From contig OMOD01000141.1 of NCBI GenBank assembly GCA_900290255.1, positions 870 to 64,869 of the forward strand: 64,000 nt of DNA, in the 5' to 3' direction. The notes under the pieces were generated by a model. The model did not search any database. It worked only from the letters and a program-made list of their open reading frames with translations, and had not been told where the DNA came from. Shown here piece after piece: positions 25,769-34,605 of this stretch (within the stretch, counting starts at the first letter, position 1; every line of letters starts with the position of its first letter). The stretch comes from Candidatus Sulfotelmatobacter kueseliae (GTDB lineage Bacteria > Acidobacteriota > Terriglobia > Terriglobales > Acidobacteriaceae). Made by a program: the position numbers and the translations under genes.

Positions 25769-27913
25769 ATGGTCAGGAAGTGGGACACGGTTACCGGTCG
25801 AACGGTTCCGATCCCAAATCGGACCCTTCTCCCGAATTGGGATTTGCGCGCCCGGCTGACCGAATTAACTCAGGCTCGCGCTGCAACGCGATGGCAGTTC
25901 CCTTCCGATGGTAATAGGTTCAGTGAGCTAGTTTCCTTGTTGACGGCAGCTAAACCCGCCCCTGCTCCTCTGCGCGTCTTGTTGGTGAGCGCGAAGGAGG
26001 AGGACTTTTTTCTGATCCGCGAGATTCTCGAGCGGACCCGCAACACGCTGGCGGCGGAACTCGATCACGCGCAATCGCTGGGCGAGGCCCGGGCGATGCT
26101 GGAACGCCAGGCCCACGATCTGGTCTTGTTTGCCCACGAAACGGCAGACGCCGAAGCGGTCCAGTTGCAGGCGGAAGTTGTGCGCGCCGGGACCCCGGTC
26201 CCTTTTATTCTGCTGACCGAGGATGCCGACGAGAACACAGTCGCGGAGATCATCGAGGCGGGCGCGTGGGATTGCCTCTCGAAATCGCAACTCAACGGAG
26301 TGAATCTGACCCGCACCATCCGAACGACTCTGGCTCTGCACTTCCTGCGCCGGGACCAGCAAGTCGCGGGAGAGGCATTGCGCAAACTGTCGCAGGCGGT
26401 CGAAGCCTCCGCCGACCTGGTGGTGATCACCAACCGCGAAGGCATCATCGAATACGTCAACCCGGCGTTTGAGGCGCTGACCGGTTATCGCCATGAAGAA
26501 GTTTGCGGGCAATCGCCGCGCATCCTCAAGTCGGGCGAACAGGGGCCGGAAGTCTACCAGGAAATGTGGCAGACGATCCTCGGGGGCAATGTTTTTCGCG
26601 GCATTCTGGTGAATCGCAAGAAGAATGGCGAGTTGTTCTATCTGGAACAGAGCATCTGCCCGGTGCGGGACGGCACCGGGCAAATCACGCATTTTATCTC
26701 CAATGGACGCGACCTGACCGAGCGCCTTCGCTTGGAGGCGCAACTCACGCAGGCGCAGAAAATGGATGCCATCGGGCGGTTGGCTGGGGGCGTCGCCCAC
26801 GACTTCAACAACCTGCTGACGATTATTACCAGCTACTCCGAACTCGCCCTCGACGCCGTGGCGAAAACCGGCGCGCTCGAAGCCAAGATCCAAGAGATTC
26901 TTCAGGCTGCCCGGCGGGCCGCGGAATTGACCCGGCAATTGCTCGCTTTCAGCCGCAAGCAGCCTCAGGCTCTGCGGGTGGTGGAACTCAATCCAATCAT
27001 CGGCGACATCCTTCGAACCCTCCGCCGCCTGATCGGCGAAGACATCGAACTGACGTTCCAGCCGGGAGAGGACCTGGGACGCCTACGGGTGGATCCAGTG
27101 CAGATTGAGCAGATTCTGATGAACCTGGCGGCCAATGCGCGCGACGCGATGCCGCAGGGCGGCCACCTGCACATCGAGACCGCCAGCGTGATCCTCGACG
27201 ATGCCTACATCCATTGCAAACCCGCCGTCATCGCCAAGGGGCATTACGCCCGCATCACCGTCAACGATGACGGCGCCGGCATTCCGCGCAAGGACCTGCC
27301 TCACATTTTCGAGCCTTTCTACACCACCAAACCTGAAGGCGAAGGCACCGGGCTGGGTCTGGCGACGGTCTACGGAATCGTGAAACAGAACAAGGGCTTC
27401 GTCTGGGTCTATAGCGAGCCGGGCCAGGGCAGTGTCTTCAAGATCTACCTGCCGTGCGTGACCGAGCACAAACCGGTCGCTGAGTCGAAGGACACGAAAC
27501 CCGAGGCCCCGGCCCGCGGTTCAGAAACCATCCTGCTGGTGGAGGACGAGACAGCGGTCCGGCGTTCGACTGCGGAGTTTCTGGGTCTGCAGGGCTACAC
27601 GGTGCTCGAGGCCAAGGATGGCCTCGACGCCCTTGCCGTAGCGAAGGACTTCGGCTCAGCCATTCATTTGGCGGTCACCGACGTGGTCATGCCTCACATG
27701 AGCGGCGGGCAGCTGGCCAAGGAACTCAAGCGCCTGCGCCCCGAAACCCGCCTACTGTTTGTTTCCGGATATGCCGGCCAAACGGTGTTGGAGCATAACG
27801 TATTCGATCTCGAAACCGACTTCCTGCAAAAGCCTTTCAGCCTGAAACAGCTCTCGTCCAAGATTCGTGAAGCGCTGAAGCGCGGGCAGGGGGCGGCCGC
27901 CACTCCGCACTGA
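25769..27913 (+). CDS. Hybrid sensor histidine kinase with N- and C-terminal receiver domains
   Basis: Cytoplasmic hybrid kinase with no transmembrane helix. Order: divergent receiver (LRVLLVSAKEEDFFLIREIL to DCLSKSQLNG), PAS (SADLVVITNREGIIEYVNPAFEALTGY), PAC, HisKA with phospho-acceptor His in GGVAHDFNNLLT, HATPase (NLAANARDAMPQGG, DDGAGIPRKDLPHIFEPFYTTK), and a C-terminal receiver with acceptor Asp in AVTDVVMPHMSGG and KPFS. The HDFNNLL box is typical of stand-alone hybrid kinases. The track start at 25589 overlaps the opposite gene; ATG 25769 removes the overlap but lacks a strong Shine-Dalgarno, so the start is uncertain. No cognate regulator gene is adjacent. Confidence 0.87.
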   Translation: MVRKWDTVTGRTVPIPNRTLLPNWDLRARLTELTQARAATRWQFPSDGNRFSELVSLLTAAKPAPAPLRVLLVSAKEEDFFLIREILERTRNTLAAELDHAQSLGEARAMLERQAHDLVLFAHETADAEAVQLQAEVVRAGTPVPFILLTEDADENTVAEIIEAGAWDCLSKSQLNGVNLTRTIRTTLALHFLRRDQQVAGEALRKLSQAVEASADLVVITNREGIIEYVNPAFEALTGYRHEEVCGQSPRILKSGEQGPEVYQEMWQTILGGNVFRGILVNRKKNGELFYLEQSICPVRDGTGQITHFISNGRDLTERLRLEAQLTQAQKMDAIGRLAGGVAHDFNNLLTIITSYSELALDAVAKTGALEAKIQEILQAARRAAELTRQLLAFSRKQPQALRVVELNPIIGDILRTLRRLIGEDIELTFQPGEDLGRLRVDPVQIEQILMNLAANARDAMPQGGHLHIETASVILDDAYIHCKPAVIAKGHYARITVNDDGAGIPRKDLPHIFEPFYTTKPEGEGTGLGLATVYGIVKQNKGFVWVYSEPGQGSVFKIYLPCVTEHKPVAESKDTKPEAPARGSETILLVEDETAVRRSTAEFLGLQGYTVLEAKDGLDALAVAKDFGSAIHLAVTDVVMPHMSGGQLAKELKRLRPETRLLFVSGYAGQTVLEHNVFDLETDFLQKPFSLKQLSSKIREALKRGQGAAATPH

Positions 27914-27924
27914 ACGCGCCGGGT

Positions 27925-27953
27925 TTGATCCCCCTCCCACAACCCCCTATAAT
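27925..27953 (+). promoter_or_regulatory. Sigma-70-type promoter for the ArnT-like gene
   Basis: TTGATC, a 17-base spacer and a perfect TATAAT, placing a start of transcription about 15 bases before the ATG at 27975. It lies right after the stop of the hybrid kinase gene, so the glycosyltransferase can be expressed independently. Confidence 0.6.
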
Positions 27954-27974
27954 CAGCCTGCACAAAAACTCCGC

Positions 27975-29810
27975 ATGACTCCTGCAACCGGCCCTCAGGC
28001 TGTTTCGATCCGGCGGACCACCTTCCTATCACTCTCGATCCTGGTCGCACTGTGGCTGGCGATTTATGTAGCCAGCATGTTCACTCCGCCGTTGCTCGAC
28101 GACGTGGACACCATTCACGCCGAGGCGGCGCGAGAGATGCTGCTGCGTCACGATTGGGTCACGCTTTACACCGACGGCCTACGCTACCTGGAGAAGGCGC
28201 CCCTGATGTACTGGAGCCTGGCCGCGAGCTACGAAGTGTTCGGCATCAGCGACTGGAGCACACGCCTGCCGCTCATGCTGGGCGTGCTGGCCCTGGTGCT
28301 GGCCACGTACGGGCTGGGCCGATATGCCTTCGGCGAGCGTGGCGGATTTTATTCGGCTCTGGCTCTGGTCACCTCAATCGGACCCTATGTCTTTACCCGC
28401 TTTCTGATCCCCGACGTTCTGGTGGGCCTGTGGCTGGTTATTTCGTATTACTTCTTCCTGCGTTCGCTGGAGGAAGAGACACCGTCGCGTTTTGTCTGCT
28501 GGGGATTCGCCGCGGCCTGCGCCTTGAACGTGCTCACCAAAGGCCTGATCGGACTGGTATTTCCTATCGGCACGATCGGGCTTTATCTGCTGCTGACGCG
28601 GAACCTGCGCCACTTGCTGAAATTGAGGGTGCTTTCCAGCACGCTGGTTTTCTTTGCGTTGGCCGCGCCGTGGCACGCGCTCGCCGCCATCCGCAATCCG
28701 GCCCAGGGCGAGGCGCGCGGGTTTCTCTGGTTCTACTTCATTAACGAGCACGTCAGACGGTTCCTCGGCACGCGCCAACCGCCCGGATTCGACACGGTTC
28801 CGCTCGTGCTGTTCTGGGCCTTTCTGCTTCTGTGGCTTGTACCTTGGGCGGTCTTCCTGCCGCAGGCGTTGCGGGACGTTCCACTGCGTGCGGAGCGGTC
28901 GCCCTCCCCCCTGCGATCGAAAGCGAATCTCCTTTTCTTTCTGTGGGCGATCGTGATTTTGCTTTTCTTCAGTTTTTCGACGCGGCAGGAGTACTACACC
29001 ATTCCGGCGCTGCCGGGAGTTGCGCTGCTGGCGGGAGGCTGGCTGGCACGTGAATCGGGAGCGGAGGCAAGCGAAGGCGATCGCCGCGCCGGGCGTGCGT
29101 CTGCTCTGGTCCTGATGGTTGTGGGGATTCTTGCGGCTGTAATTGGCCTGGCACTTTTCTTCCGCACCCACCAGCCGCCGCCGGGAGTGGACCTGGCGGA
29201 TCTACTGAAGAAAAATCCTCAAGACTACGATCTCTCTTTGGGGCACGTGCTCGACTTCACGACCGATGCCCTGGGAATATTCCGCGGGCCGCTGCTGGGC
29301 GCGTCTCTGTCGCTGCTGCTGGGGACCACCCTGAACTGGTGGATGCGGCGGCGCGGCCGGCTGGCTCTGGGCAACGCCGCGCTTTCTCTAATGATGGTCG
29401 GGCTGCTGACCTGCGTCCATGTTTCGTTCTCCCGATTCTCGCCGATTCTCTCGTCCCACGATCTGGCTGTGGCCATCCAGAAGGAATATCGGCCAGGCGA
29501 CGTGATCGTGATCGACGGCCAGTATCACGAGGCTTCGACTCTCAACTTCTATACTCATGTTCCCGGCACCCGTGATCCCGTTCCCGTGCGGATTCTGCAC
29601 GCGCCCAGCGGCAACCTGTGGTATGGCGCAAAATTTCCCGATGCACCCCATGTGTTCGAGACACCGCAGTCATTTGCTCTGCTATGGTCGGGGCCGGCGC
29701 GTGTTTTTCTCTGGACAGACCAGGACGATCCAAAAGAACTGGCGGGCATGCCACACTTTCTGCTCGCGCGCAGCGGCGGAAAAGCCATCTTCACCAATCG
29801 GGAGCGGTGA
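27975..29810 (+). CDS. ArnT-like integral membrane glycosyltransferase (GT-C fold)
   Basis: Polyprenyl-phosphate-sugar-dependent glycosyltransferase of the ArnT/PMT clan, acting at the periplasmic face. Seen: first helix then the conserved loop PPLLDDVDTIHAEAAREML with the catalytic-type acidic pair, KAPLMYWSLAASYEVFG, about eleven further helices, and a soluble C-terminal part (RPGDVIVIDGQYHEASTLNFYTH). Length 611 fits. Known family members transfer aminoarabinose to lipid A, mannose to protein, or other sugars to cell-envelope acceptors; the acceptor here cannot be told. No arn operon surrounds it. Confidence 0.85.
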   Translation: MTPATGPQAVSIRRTTFLSLSILVALWLAIYVASMFTPPLLDDVDTIHAEAAREMLLRHDWVTLYTDGLRYLEKAPLMYWSLAASYEVFGISDWSTRLPLMLGVLALVLATYGLGRYAFGERGGFYSALALVTSIGPYVFTRFLIPDVLVGLWLVISYYFFLRSLEEETPSRFVCWGFAAACALNVLTKGLIGLVFPIGTIGLYLLLTRNLRHLLKLRVLSSTLVFFALAAPWHALAAIRNPAQGEARGFLWFYFINEHVRRFLGTRQPPGFDTVPLVLFWAFLLLWLVPWAVFLPQALRDVPLRAERSPSPLRSKANLLFFLWAIVILLFFSFSTRQEYYTIPALPGVALLAGGWLARESGAEASEGDRRAGRASALVLMVVGILAAVIGLALFFRTHQPPPGVDLADLLKKNPQDYDLSLGHVLDFTTDALGIFRGPLLGASLSLLLGTTLNWWMRRRGRLALGNAALSLMMVGLLTCVHVSFSRFSPILSSHDLAVAIQKEYRPGDVIVIDGQYHEASTLNFYTHVPGTRDPVPVRILHAPSGNLWYGAKFPDAPHVFETPQSFALLWSGPARVFLWTDQDDPKELAGMPHFLLARSGGKAIFTNRER

Positions 29811-30005
29811 ATCGGCGGGGAACACTGACTCCGGGTCTCCCGAGAGCTAAGATCAAGGGAACCAAATGATTTTCAGAACAGGGCATGGCCACAACAGTAT
29901 CGTCGTAGCCGGCCACTTTGTTTAGCCACCCGCATCACAGTTTAGCAGTTGGTGCCAAGCCGGGCATGTAGCAACCGGCAACTCTACCCAAGGGGATCTC
30001 TAACG

Positions 30006-31307
30006 ATGCACCGATCGAGTCTCACAAACACAAAAGAGGAACACGGGCTTTTTCCGGCGGGACACATCTTTCCGTTTGTGCTGGTGACGGCGTTGTTTTT
30101 CTTGTGGGGCATCCCGAACAACCTGAACGACGTACTGATCCGGCAATTCATGAAATCGTTTGCCATTAACCGGTTCCAGGCGGGGCTGGTGCAATCGGCC
30201 TTTTATCTGGGATATTTTCTGCTGGCCATCCCCGCAGCCTTGCTCATGCGACGGCTGGGGTACAAAGCAGGATTTGTGACCGGCCTCTTTTTGTACGGAA
30301 TTGGAGCTTTTCTTTTCTGGCCGGCGGCGCTGAGCGGAAAGTATGCATTCTTCCTTATGGCGCTCTTTGTGATTGCGAGCGGTCTGTCGTTCCTGGAAAC
30401 CGCGGCCAATCCTTTTATCGCCCAACTCGGCGATCCGGAGAGCTCGGAACGGCGGCTTAACTTCTCTCAGGCATTCAATCCGCTCGGCTCGATCACCGGA
30501 GTTTTGATCGGGACCGTATTCATTTTTTCCGGGGTAGAGCTGACTGCGCCGCAAATTGACGCGCTCAAAACCCAGCACATTTATGACGCGTATCTGCGAT
30601 CCGAGACGTTGCGCGTGGTTAAGCCCTATCTGGTTCTGGGAACGTTCACCATTTTCTGGGCGTTGCTGATTCTGCGCACGAAGTTTCCTGCCATTCAAAG
30701 CGAGCACGAAGCCAGCAAGGAAGATCACGGGCACTTTCGGGATCTGCTCCGCTACCCGCATTTCCTGCTGGCGGTTGTGGCTCAGTTCATGTACGTCGGC
30801 GCGCAGGTGGGCACCTGGAGCTATTTCATCCAATACGTGCAGGAGTCGACGCACCAGCCGGAAAAAATTGCCGGGTATTTTCTGACCGGCACGCTGGCCG
30901 CGTTCGGATCCGGGCGGTTTATCTCGGCTTACCTGATGCGCTTCCTGGCACCGACCAGGTTGCTGGGCGCGTATGCCTTAATTAACGTGGCGCTAGTCGC
31001 GGTCGGTGTCTTGAGGCCGGGATGGGTGGGACTGTGGGCGGTATTTCTCACCAGCTTCTTCATGTCGGTCATGTTTCCGACCATCTTCGCCCTGGGATTG
31101 AAGAAGCTGGGGCCAAACACCAAGATTGGCGGCTCACTTCTGGTAATGGCAATCGTCGGTGGCGCAGTGTTGACGCCTGCTATGGGACTGATCTCGCAGG
31201 CCTATAGCATCGCAGCAGCCTATCTGGTCCCACTGATCGCGTACCTTTTCGTGGCTGCTTACGCTTTCTTCGGAGCGCATATTCGTCCCAGCACAGAACT
31301 CGCATGA
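30006..31307 (+). CDS. fucP: FHS-family sugar permease (L-fucose:H+ symporter-like)
   Basis: MFS sugar transporter with 12 predicted helices, of the FucP (fucose/galactose/glucose symporter) family. Seen: opening FPFVLVTALFFLWGIPNNLNDVLIRQFMK quoted in part, where Asn/Asp residues are conserved in FucP; FLETAANPFIAQLGDPESSERRLNFSQAFNPLG is the family hallmark loop. The track start at 29949 is replaced by ATG 30006, preceded by AAGGGGA. It precedes an aldo-keto reductase on the same strand and lies near a fucose-isomerase-like operon on the other, supporting uptake of a deoxy- or neutral hexose. The symbol reflects family, not proven substrate. Confidence 0.85.
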   Translation: MHRSSLTNTKEEHGLFPAGHIFPFVLVTALFFLWGIPNNLNDVLIRQFMKSFAINRFQAGLVQSAFYLGYFLLAIPAALLMRRLGYKAGFVTGLFLYGIGAFLFWPAALSGKYAFFLMALFVIASGLSFLETAANPFIAQLGDPESSERRLNFSQAFNPLGSITGVLIGTVFIFSGVELTAPQIDALKTQHIYDAYLRSETLRVVKPYLVLGTFTIFWALLILRTKFPAIQSEHEASKEDHGHFRDLLRYPHFLLAVVAQFMYVGAQVGTWSYFIQYVQESTHQPEKIAGYFLTGTLAAFGSGRFISAYLMRFLAPTRLLGAYALINVALVAVGVLRPGWVGLWAVFLTSFFMSVMFPTIFALGLKKLGPNTKIGGSLLVMAIVGGAVLTPAMGLISQAYSIAAAYLVPLIAYLFVAAYAFFGAHIRPSTELA

Positions 31308-31464
31308 GGGGACGCCATTGCCGGCCATCTCGTGCCACTGCCTCCGCCCAGAACAAAAACGGTCGCGGTGAAAGCGACTTTGCGTTAGTCTTTTCGGTTG
31401 GCACCGCCGCAGGATGGTGCGGCTGATTTTACGATTCCGACCCCAATATCGCCGAGGAAGCTTT

Positions 31465-32454
31465 ATGACCTACGTTCCAGCCAGTTCGCGCTACGACACC
31501 ATGCAATACCGCCGCTGCGGGCGCAGCGGATTGCTGCTCCCGGCTATTTCGCTCGGCCTTTGGCACAACTTTGGCGGCGTCGATCGGCTCGAGAACTGCC
31601 GCGCCATGCTCCGCCGCGCTTTCGACCTCGGGATCACCCACTTCGACCTGGCAAACAATTACGGCCCTCCGCCCGGATCCGCCGAGGAGAATTTCGGCCG
31701 CATCCTGCATGCGGATTTCGCGGCGCATCGCGACGAACTGATCATCAGCACGAAAGCCGGTTGGGATATGTGGCCCGGTCCCTACGGCGACTGGGGCTCG
31801 CGCAAGTATCTGCTGGCCAGCCTGGACCAAAGCCTGCGCCGCATGCAGCTTGATTACGTGGACATCTTTTATTCCCACCGTCCCGACCCGTCGACACCGG
31901 TGGAAGAAACCCTGTCGGCGCTTGAGCACGCGGTGCGCTCCGGCAAAGCGCTTTACGCTGGCATTTCCAGTTACGACGCGGTGCAAACCGCGGTTGCGGC
32001 CAAAGAACTGCGACGCCTGGGCACGCCGTGCCTGATTCACCAACCCATGTATTCCATGTTCGAAAGAAACATCGAAGCCGGTTTGCTCGAGCTGCTGGAA
32101 AAGGAGGGAATCGGTTGCATCGCCTTCTGCCCACTGGCCCAGGGCCTGCTCACGGATCGCTATCTCAAGGGCATTCCGGCCGATTCCCGGGCCGGCAAAC
32201 CGGACACTTTTCTGCAGCGAGATGACGTCACGGAACGGGCGGTCGCGCAAGTTCGCGAGCTCAGCAAGCTGGCGCTGTCGCGTGGCCAGTCCGTGGCTCA
32301 GATGGCCCTGGCTTGGGTTCTGCGCGATGCGCGTATGACCAGCGCCCTTATCGGGGCAAGCCGCGTCGAACAAATCGAGCAGAACGTCGCGGCTCTAGCG
32401 AATCTGCGTTTCTCTTCCGCGGAACTCGCGCAGATCGACGCTATTCTCACTTAG
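31465..32454 (+). CDS. Aldo/keto reductase, L-glyceraldehyde 3-phosphate reductase type
   Basis: NADPH-dependent reductase of the AKR14/YghZ-Gpr type with a TIM barrel. Seen: MQYRRCGRSGLLLPAISLGLWHNFG quoted in part, catalytic Asp/Tyr in THFDLANNYGPPPGSAEENFG, STKAGWDMWPGPYGDWGSRKYLL, DYVDIFYSHRPD with the active-site His, and the NADP-binding tail ALIGASRVEQIEQN. The start ATG 31465 follows GAGGAAG; track start 31414 is upstream. Close relatives reduce L-glyceraldehyde 3-phosphate and methylglyoxal. Next to a sugar isomerase-kinase-aldolase operon it could dispose of the aldehyde released by the aldolase (inference). Confidence 0.9.
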   Translation: MTYVPASSRYDTMQYRRCGRSGLLLPAISLGLWHNFGGVDRLENCRAMLRRAFDLGITHFDLANNYGPPPGSAEENFGRILHADFAAHRDELIISTKAGWDMWPGPYGDWGSRKYLLASLDQSLRRMQLDYVDIFYSHRPDPSTPVEETLSALEHAVRSGKALYAGISSYDAVQTAVAAKELRRLGTPCLIHQPMYSMFERNIEAGLLELLEKEGIGCIAFCPLAQGLLTDRYLKGIPADSRAGKPDTFLQRDDVTERAVAQVRELSKLALSRGQSVAQMALAWVLRDARMTSALIGASRVEQIEQNVAALANLRFSSAELAQIDAILT

Positions 32455-32514
32455 TGCGAGCGCGGAATGAGTGATTGAACAATGTTGTGAGGGCTACCGT
32501 TCAGATGGCAGAGA

Positions 32515-32775
32515 TCACCTGTGCCGGACGCACGTATGCTCGGCGCACTGCTCCAGAGCGTGCAATGCCTGGAAGGCGTCGTCAATGGCACTTTGCTCCT
32601 GCAGATGGTCTTCCGGAGTCTGGAAAAGCTCACGGGCACGCACGACCAATGCGCTCTTAGCTTCCGCAATCCGGCCTACCATGCGTTGCTCATCCTTCTC
32701 AAAGAGCGCCGCGACATAGAGTCCTCGCCAAACTGGTGATGCAGGTGCTCCTGGCGGACCGCTGGTGTCACTCAT
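32515..32775 (-). CDS. Small hypothetical protein with helical repeat character
   Basis: An 86-residue frame starting at ATG 32775 (MSDTSGPPGAPASPVWRGLYVAALFEKD), with a predicted helical body AKSALVVRARELFQ and a C-terminal helix DAFQALHALEQC. I recall similar short proteins (LYVAALFE...RI.EAE.ALV.RARELF) in Acidobacteriota, with no assigned function. The track start 32859 runs into the GH57 remnant upstream and is unlikely. No membrane segment or metal site is seen. Confidence 0.6.
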   Translation of the reverse strand: MSDTSGPPGAPASPVWRGLYVAALFEKDEQRMVGRIAEAKSALVVRARELFQTPEDHLQEQSAIDDAFQALHALEQCAEHTCVRHR

Positions 32776-32784
32776 GTTTGTTTT

Positions 32785-33045
32785 CAGCGGTATGTGACTC
32801 CAGTGCGGAAGGAAGTGTCGAATTGATCGCATACTGAGCCTCGAAACTTTTTTTCTCACCTACTGCAACCGCAATTCACAAACCAATACGGCGGCGTCCC
32901 CGTTCGGCAGATTGCACTCCGCCGTGACCCGCGTGTTCCATTCATGGTAGGGAGAAGCAGAATCTTTTAGTTCGACTACTTCGAGCCAAGGATTTTCCTG
33001 AGGTGGCTGGTAGAAATGACAACGGACGCACACGTCGCGCTGCAT
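32785..33045 (-). pseudogene. N-terminal remnant of a GH57 (DUF3536) amylase-type protein
   Basis: The 61-residue frame opens like the start of GH57/DUF3536 proteins: CVRCHFYQPPQENPWLEVVE and YHEWNTRVTAECNLPN resemble the family's HFYQPPRENPWLE and HDWNERITAECY blocks. After about 45 residues the alignment breaks and the frame stops. A further stretch in a shifted frame (VSRLSMRS) loosely resembles the next family block (YSRISFNFGP). The remaining several hundred residues are missing. Catalytic residues of GH57 lie downstream and are absent, so this is a broken gene. The end coordinate is approximate. Confidence 0.65.
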
Positions 33046-33222
33046 CGCACCGCTCCTGCGGCCGGCCTACGCAGCATGGAGAATACTTTCTTGCCGGCGA
33101 GGCCGTACTCGCGCAAGAAAAGGGGACAGGCGATTCCCCGCCGTCTCCCGACATAAGACAACACTAGCGCTGCGTCGCGCGCAAGGGTAGAGACATCTCG
33201 GATACCCCCCGCAGAGCGAAGC

Positions 33223-34605
33223 CTAGGGCAAGATGGGCTTGATGCCGGTAACTTCGCAGAAATCGATCAGCGCGGGATACAGGTCGGCTCCGTAGCCGAG
33301 GCACGCGTATTCGTTCGTCCAGCTCTCCAGCATTTTGTCCATATCGCAATGAGCAGTCACAAAGCCGTGCGGCCAGAAGGGAATGCCGCACTCGTGAAGC
33401 CGCTTCTGAATTTTGTCCTTCGGCGGCTCGAAGATGGTCGCCCGAGTAATCACCATCTGGAATTCGCCGTTAACGCGGCCGAGTCGTGCTAGGACTCCTT
33501 CGCCTACTTTGCAAATCAGCTTGACAGAAAGCCCGCCGGCTTCGCCCTCGGTGGGAATGCCATGTTCGGAAAAACCCGCCGGACCGAGTTTGCCGGCAAG
33601 CGAGGGAGGACAGGCTCCATCGCCGATGATCTTGATTTCTTTGTTCTTTTTGTCAATGTGCTGAAGGTCGCCGTAATACACCGGTTCTTTGCTGAGCCTG
33701 GTTAAGAGCAGGACGGTCAGCGCCGTGTTGAAGTCTCCCAGAGTGGAGGTGCCGTAGCCATCCTCCAGCATCATGCTTTGCGCGAAGCAGGTGGCGGAAT
33801 AATCGTCGCCCAAACCGGGAAAGGATTGGATGGTGTAAAAATCAAATTTCTCTTTTTCGACCAGCTTCCTGAGCGCAAGGTAAAGACGAATGGAACGTTC
33901 GTTGACGATGTCTTTTTCCGGCGCCGTGCCGAAAAGCTTCTTCAGGCGAGGCTGGAAACCGGAGATTTCCCTGGCAGTGACTGCCTCGGCGGCACGAATG
34001 AGTTCAGTTGTGTCGCGCGAGTCGATATCAACTCCAAACATCCGCATCCATTGTGAGGGATCGGCGACACCGCACGTCTGCCCCATGCCGCGGCCGCCGA
34101 ACGTGCCCATCGTAGACATGTTCAGCAGATTCTTGCAGTGCGCGGCGCGGGCGTAGCTCGAAATCCTGAGGATGGTGTCCGCGTCACCGGCTTCGCCATA
34201 GACGAATTTATGCGGCACACCGATTTCGAGGAGACCGCCGTGCATCACCAACCCTCCGACCGGCCGCCAGCCTTGCGAACCCGGGTGCGTCCACAACAGA
34301 ACCGCTTTGCCTGTAGCTGCGTAGTCGCGGATGGCCGCGACCAAGTGTGCCGCCCACACCCAGGTTCCAGAAAACAGCACGACCATGTCGATCCGATCGT
34401 CGGTTTTCATCTTCTTGAGCGCACTGCGGGCTTCGTCTTTCGTAGCAATCACAAGGTCGTGCTCAATGACCTTCAAGCCCGCTTGGCGGAGAGCGGCTTT
34501 GGATCGCTTGACGATGGCGTTGTCGATAAAGGGAGTTCCCATGGGATCTTTGAGCCCGTCTTTATGAACTCCATACACAATGAAACCTACTGTCGGTTGA
34601 ATCAC
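33223..34605 (-). CDS. L-fucose/L-arabinose isomerase-family protein
   Basis: Predicted aldose-ketose isomerase of the fucose/arabinose isomerase-like superfamily. GTG 34605 is the start: it follows GAGGAGG and overlaps the kinase stop (GTGA), giving VIQPTVGFIVYGVHKDG; the track start 34818 lies deep inside the kinase gene. Seen: SGTWVWAAHLVAAI, NMSTMGTFGGRGMGQTCGV, and metal-site-like acidic residues in FGVDIDSRDT and QSFPGLGDDYSATCFA. Length 460 is shorter than canonical FucI (about 590) and closer to the divergent isomerase-like group. The four-base overlap with the kinase indicates translational coupling. Substrate unknown; fucose-like or pentose sugars are candidates. Confidence 0.82.
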   Translation of the reverse strand: MIQPTVGFIVYGVHKDGLKDPMGTPFIDNAIVKRSKAALRQAGLKVIEHDLVIATKDEARSALKKMKTDDRIDMVVLFSGTWVWAAHLVAAIRDYAATGKAVLLWTHPGSQGWRPVGGLVMHGGLLEIGVPHKFVYGEAGDADTILRISSYARAAHCKNLLNMSTMGTFGGRGMGQTCGVADPSQWMRMFGVDIDSRDTTELIRAAEAVTAREISGFQPRLKKLFGTAPEKDIVNERSIRLYLALRKLVEKEKFDFYTIQSFPGLGDDYSATCFAQSMMLEDGYGTSTLGDFNTALTVLLLTRLSKEPVYYGDLQHIDKKNKEIKIIGDGACPPSLAGKLGPAGFSEHGIPTEGEAGGLSVKLICKVGEGVLARLGRVNGEFQMVITRATIFEPPKDKIQKRLHECGIPFWPHGFVTAHCDMDKMLESWTNEYACLGYGADLYPALIDFCEVTGIKPILP

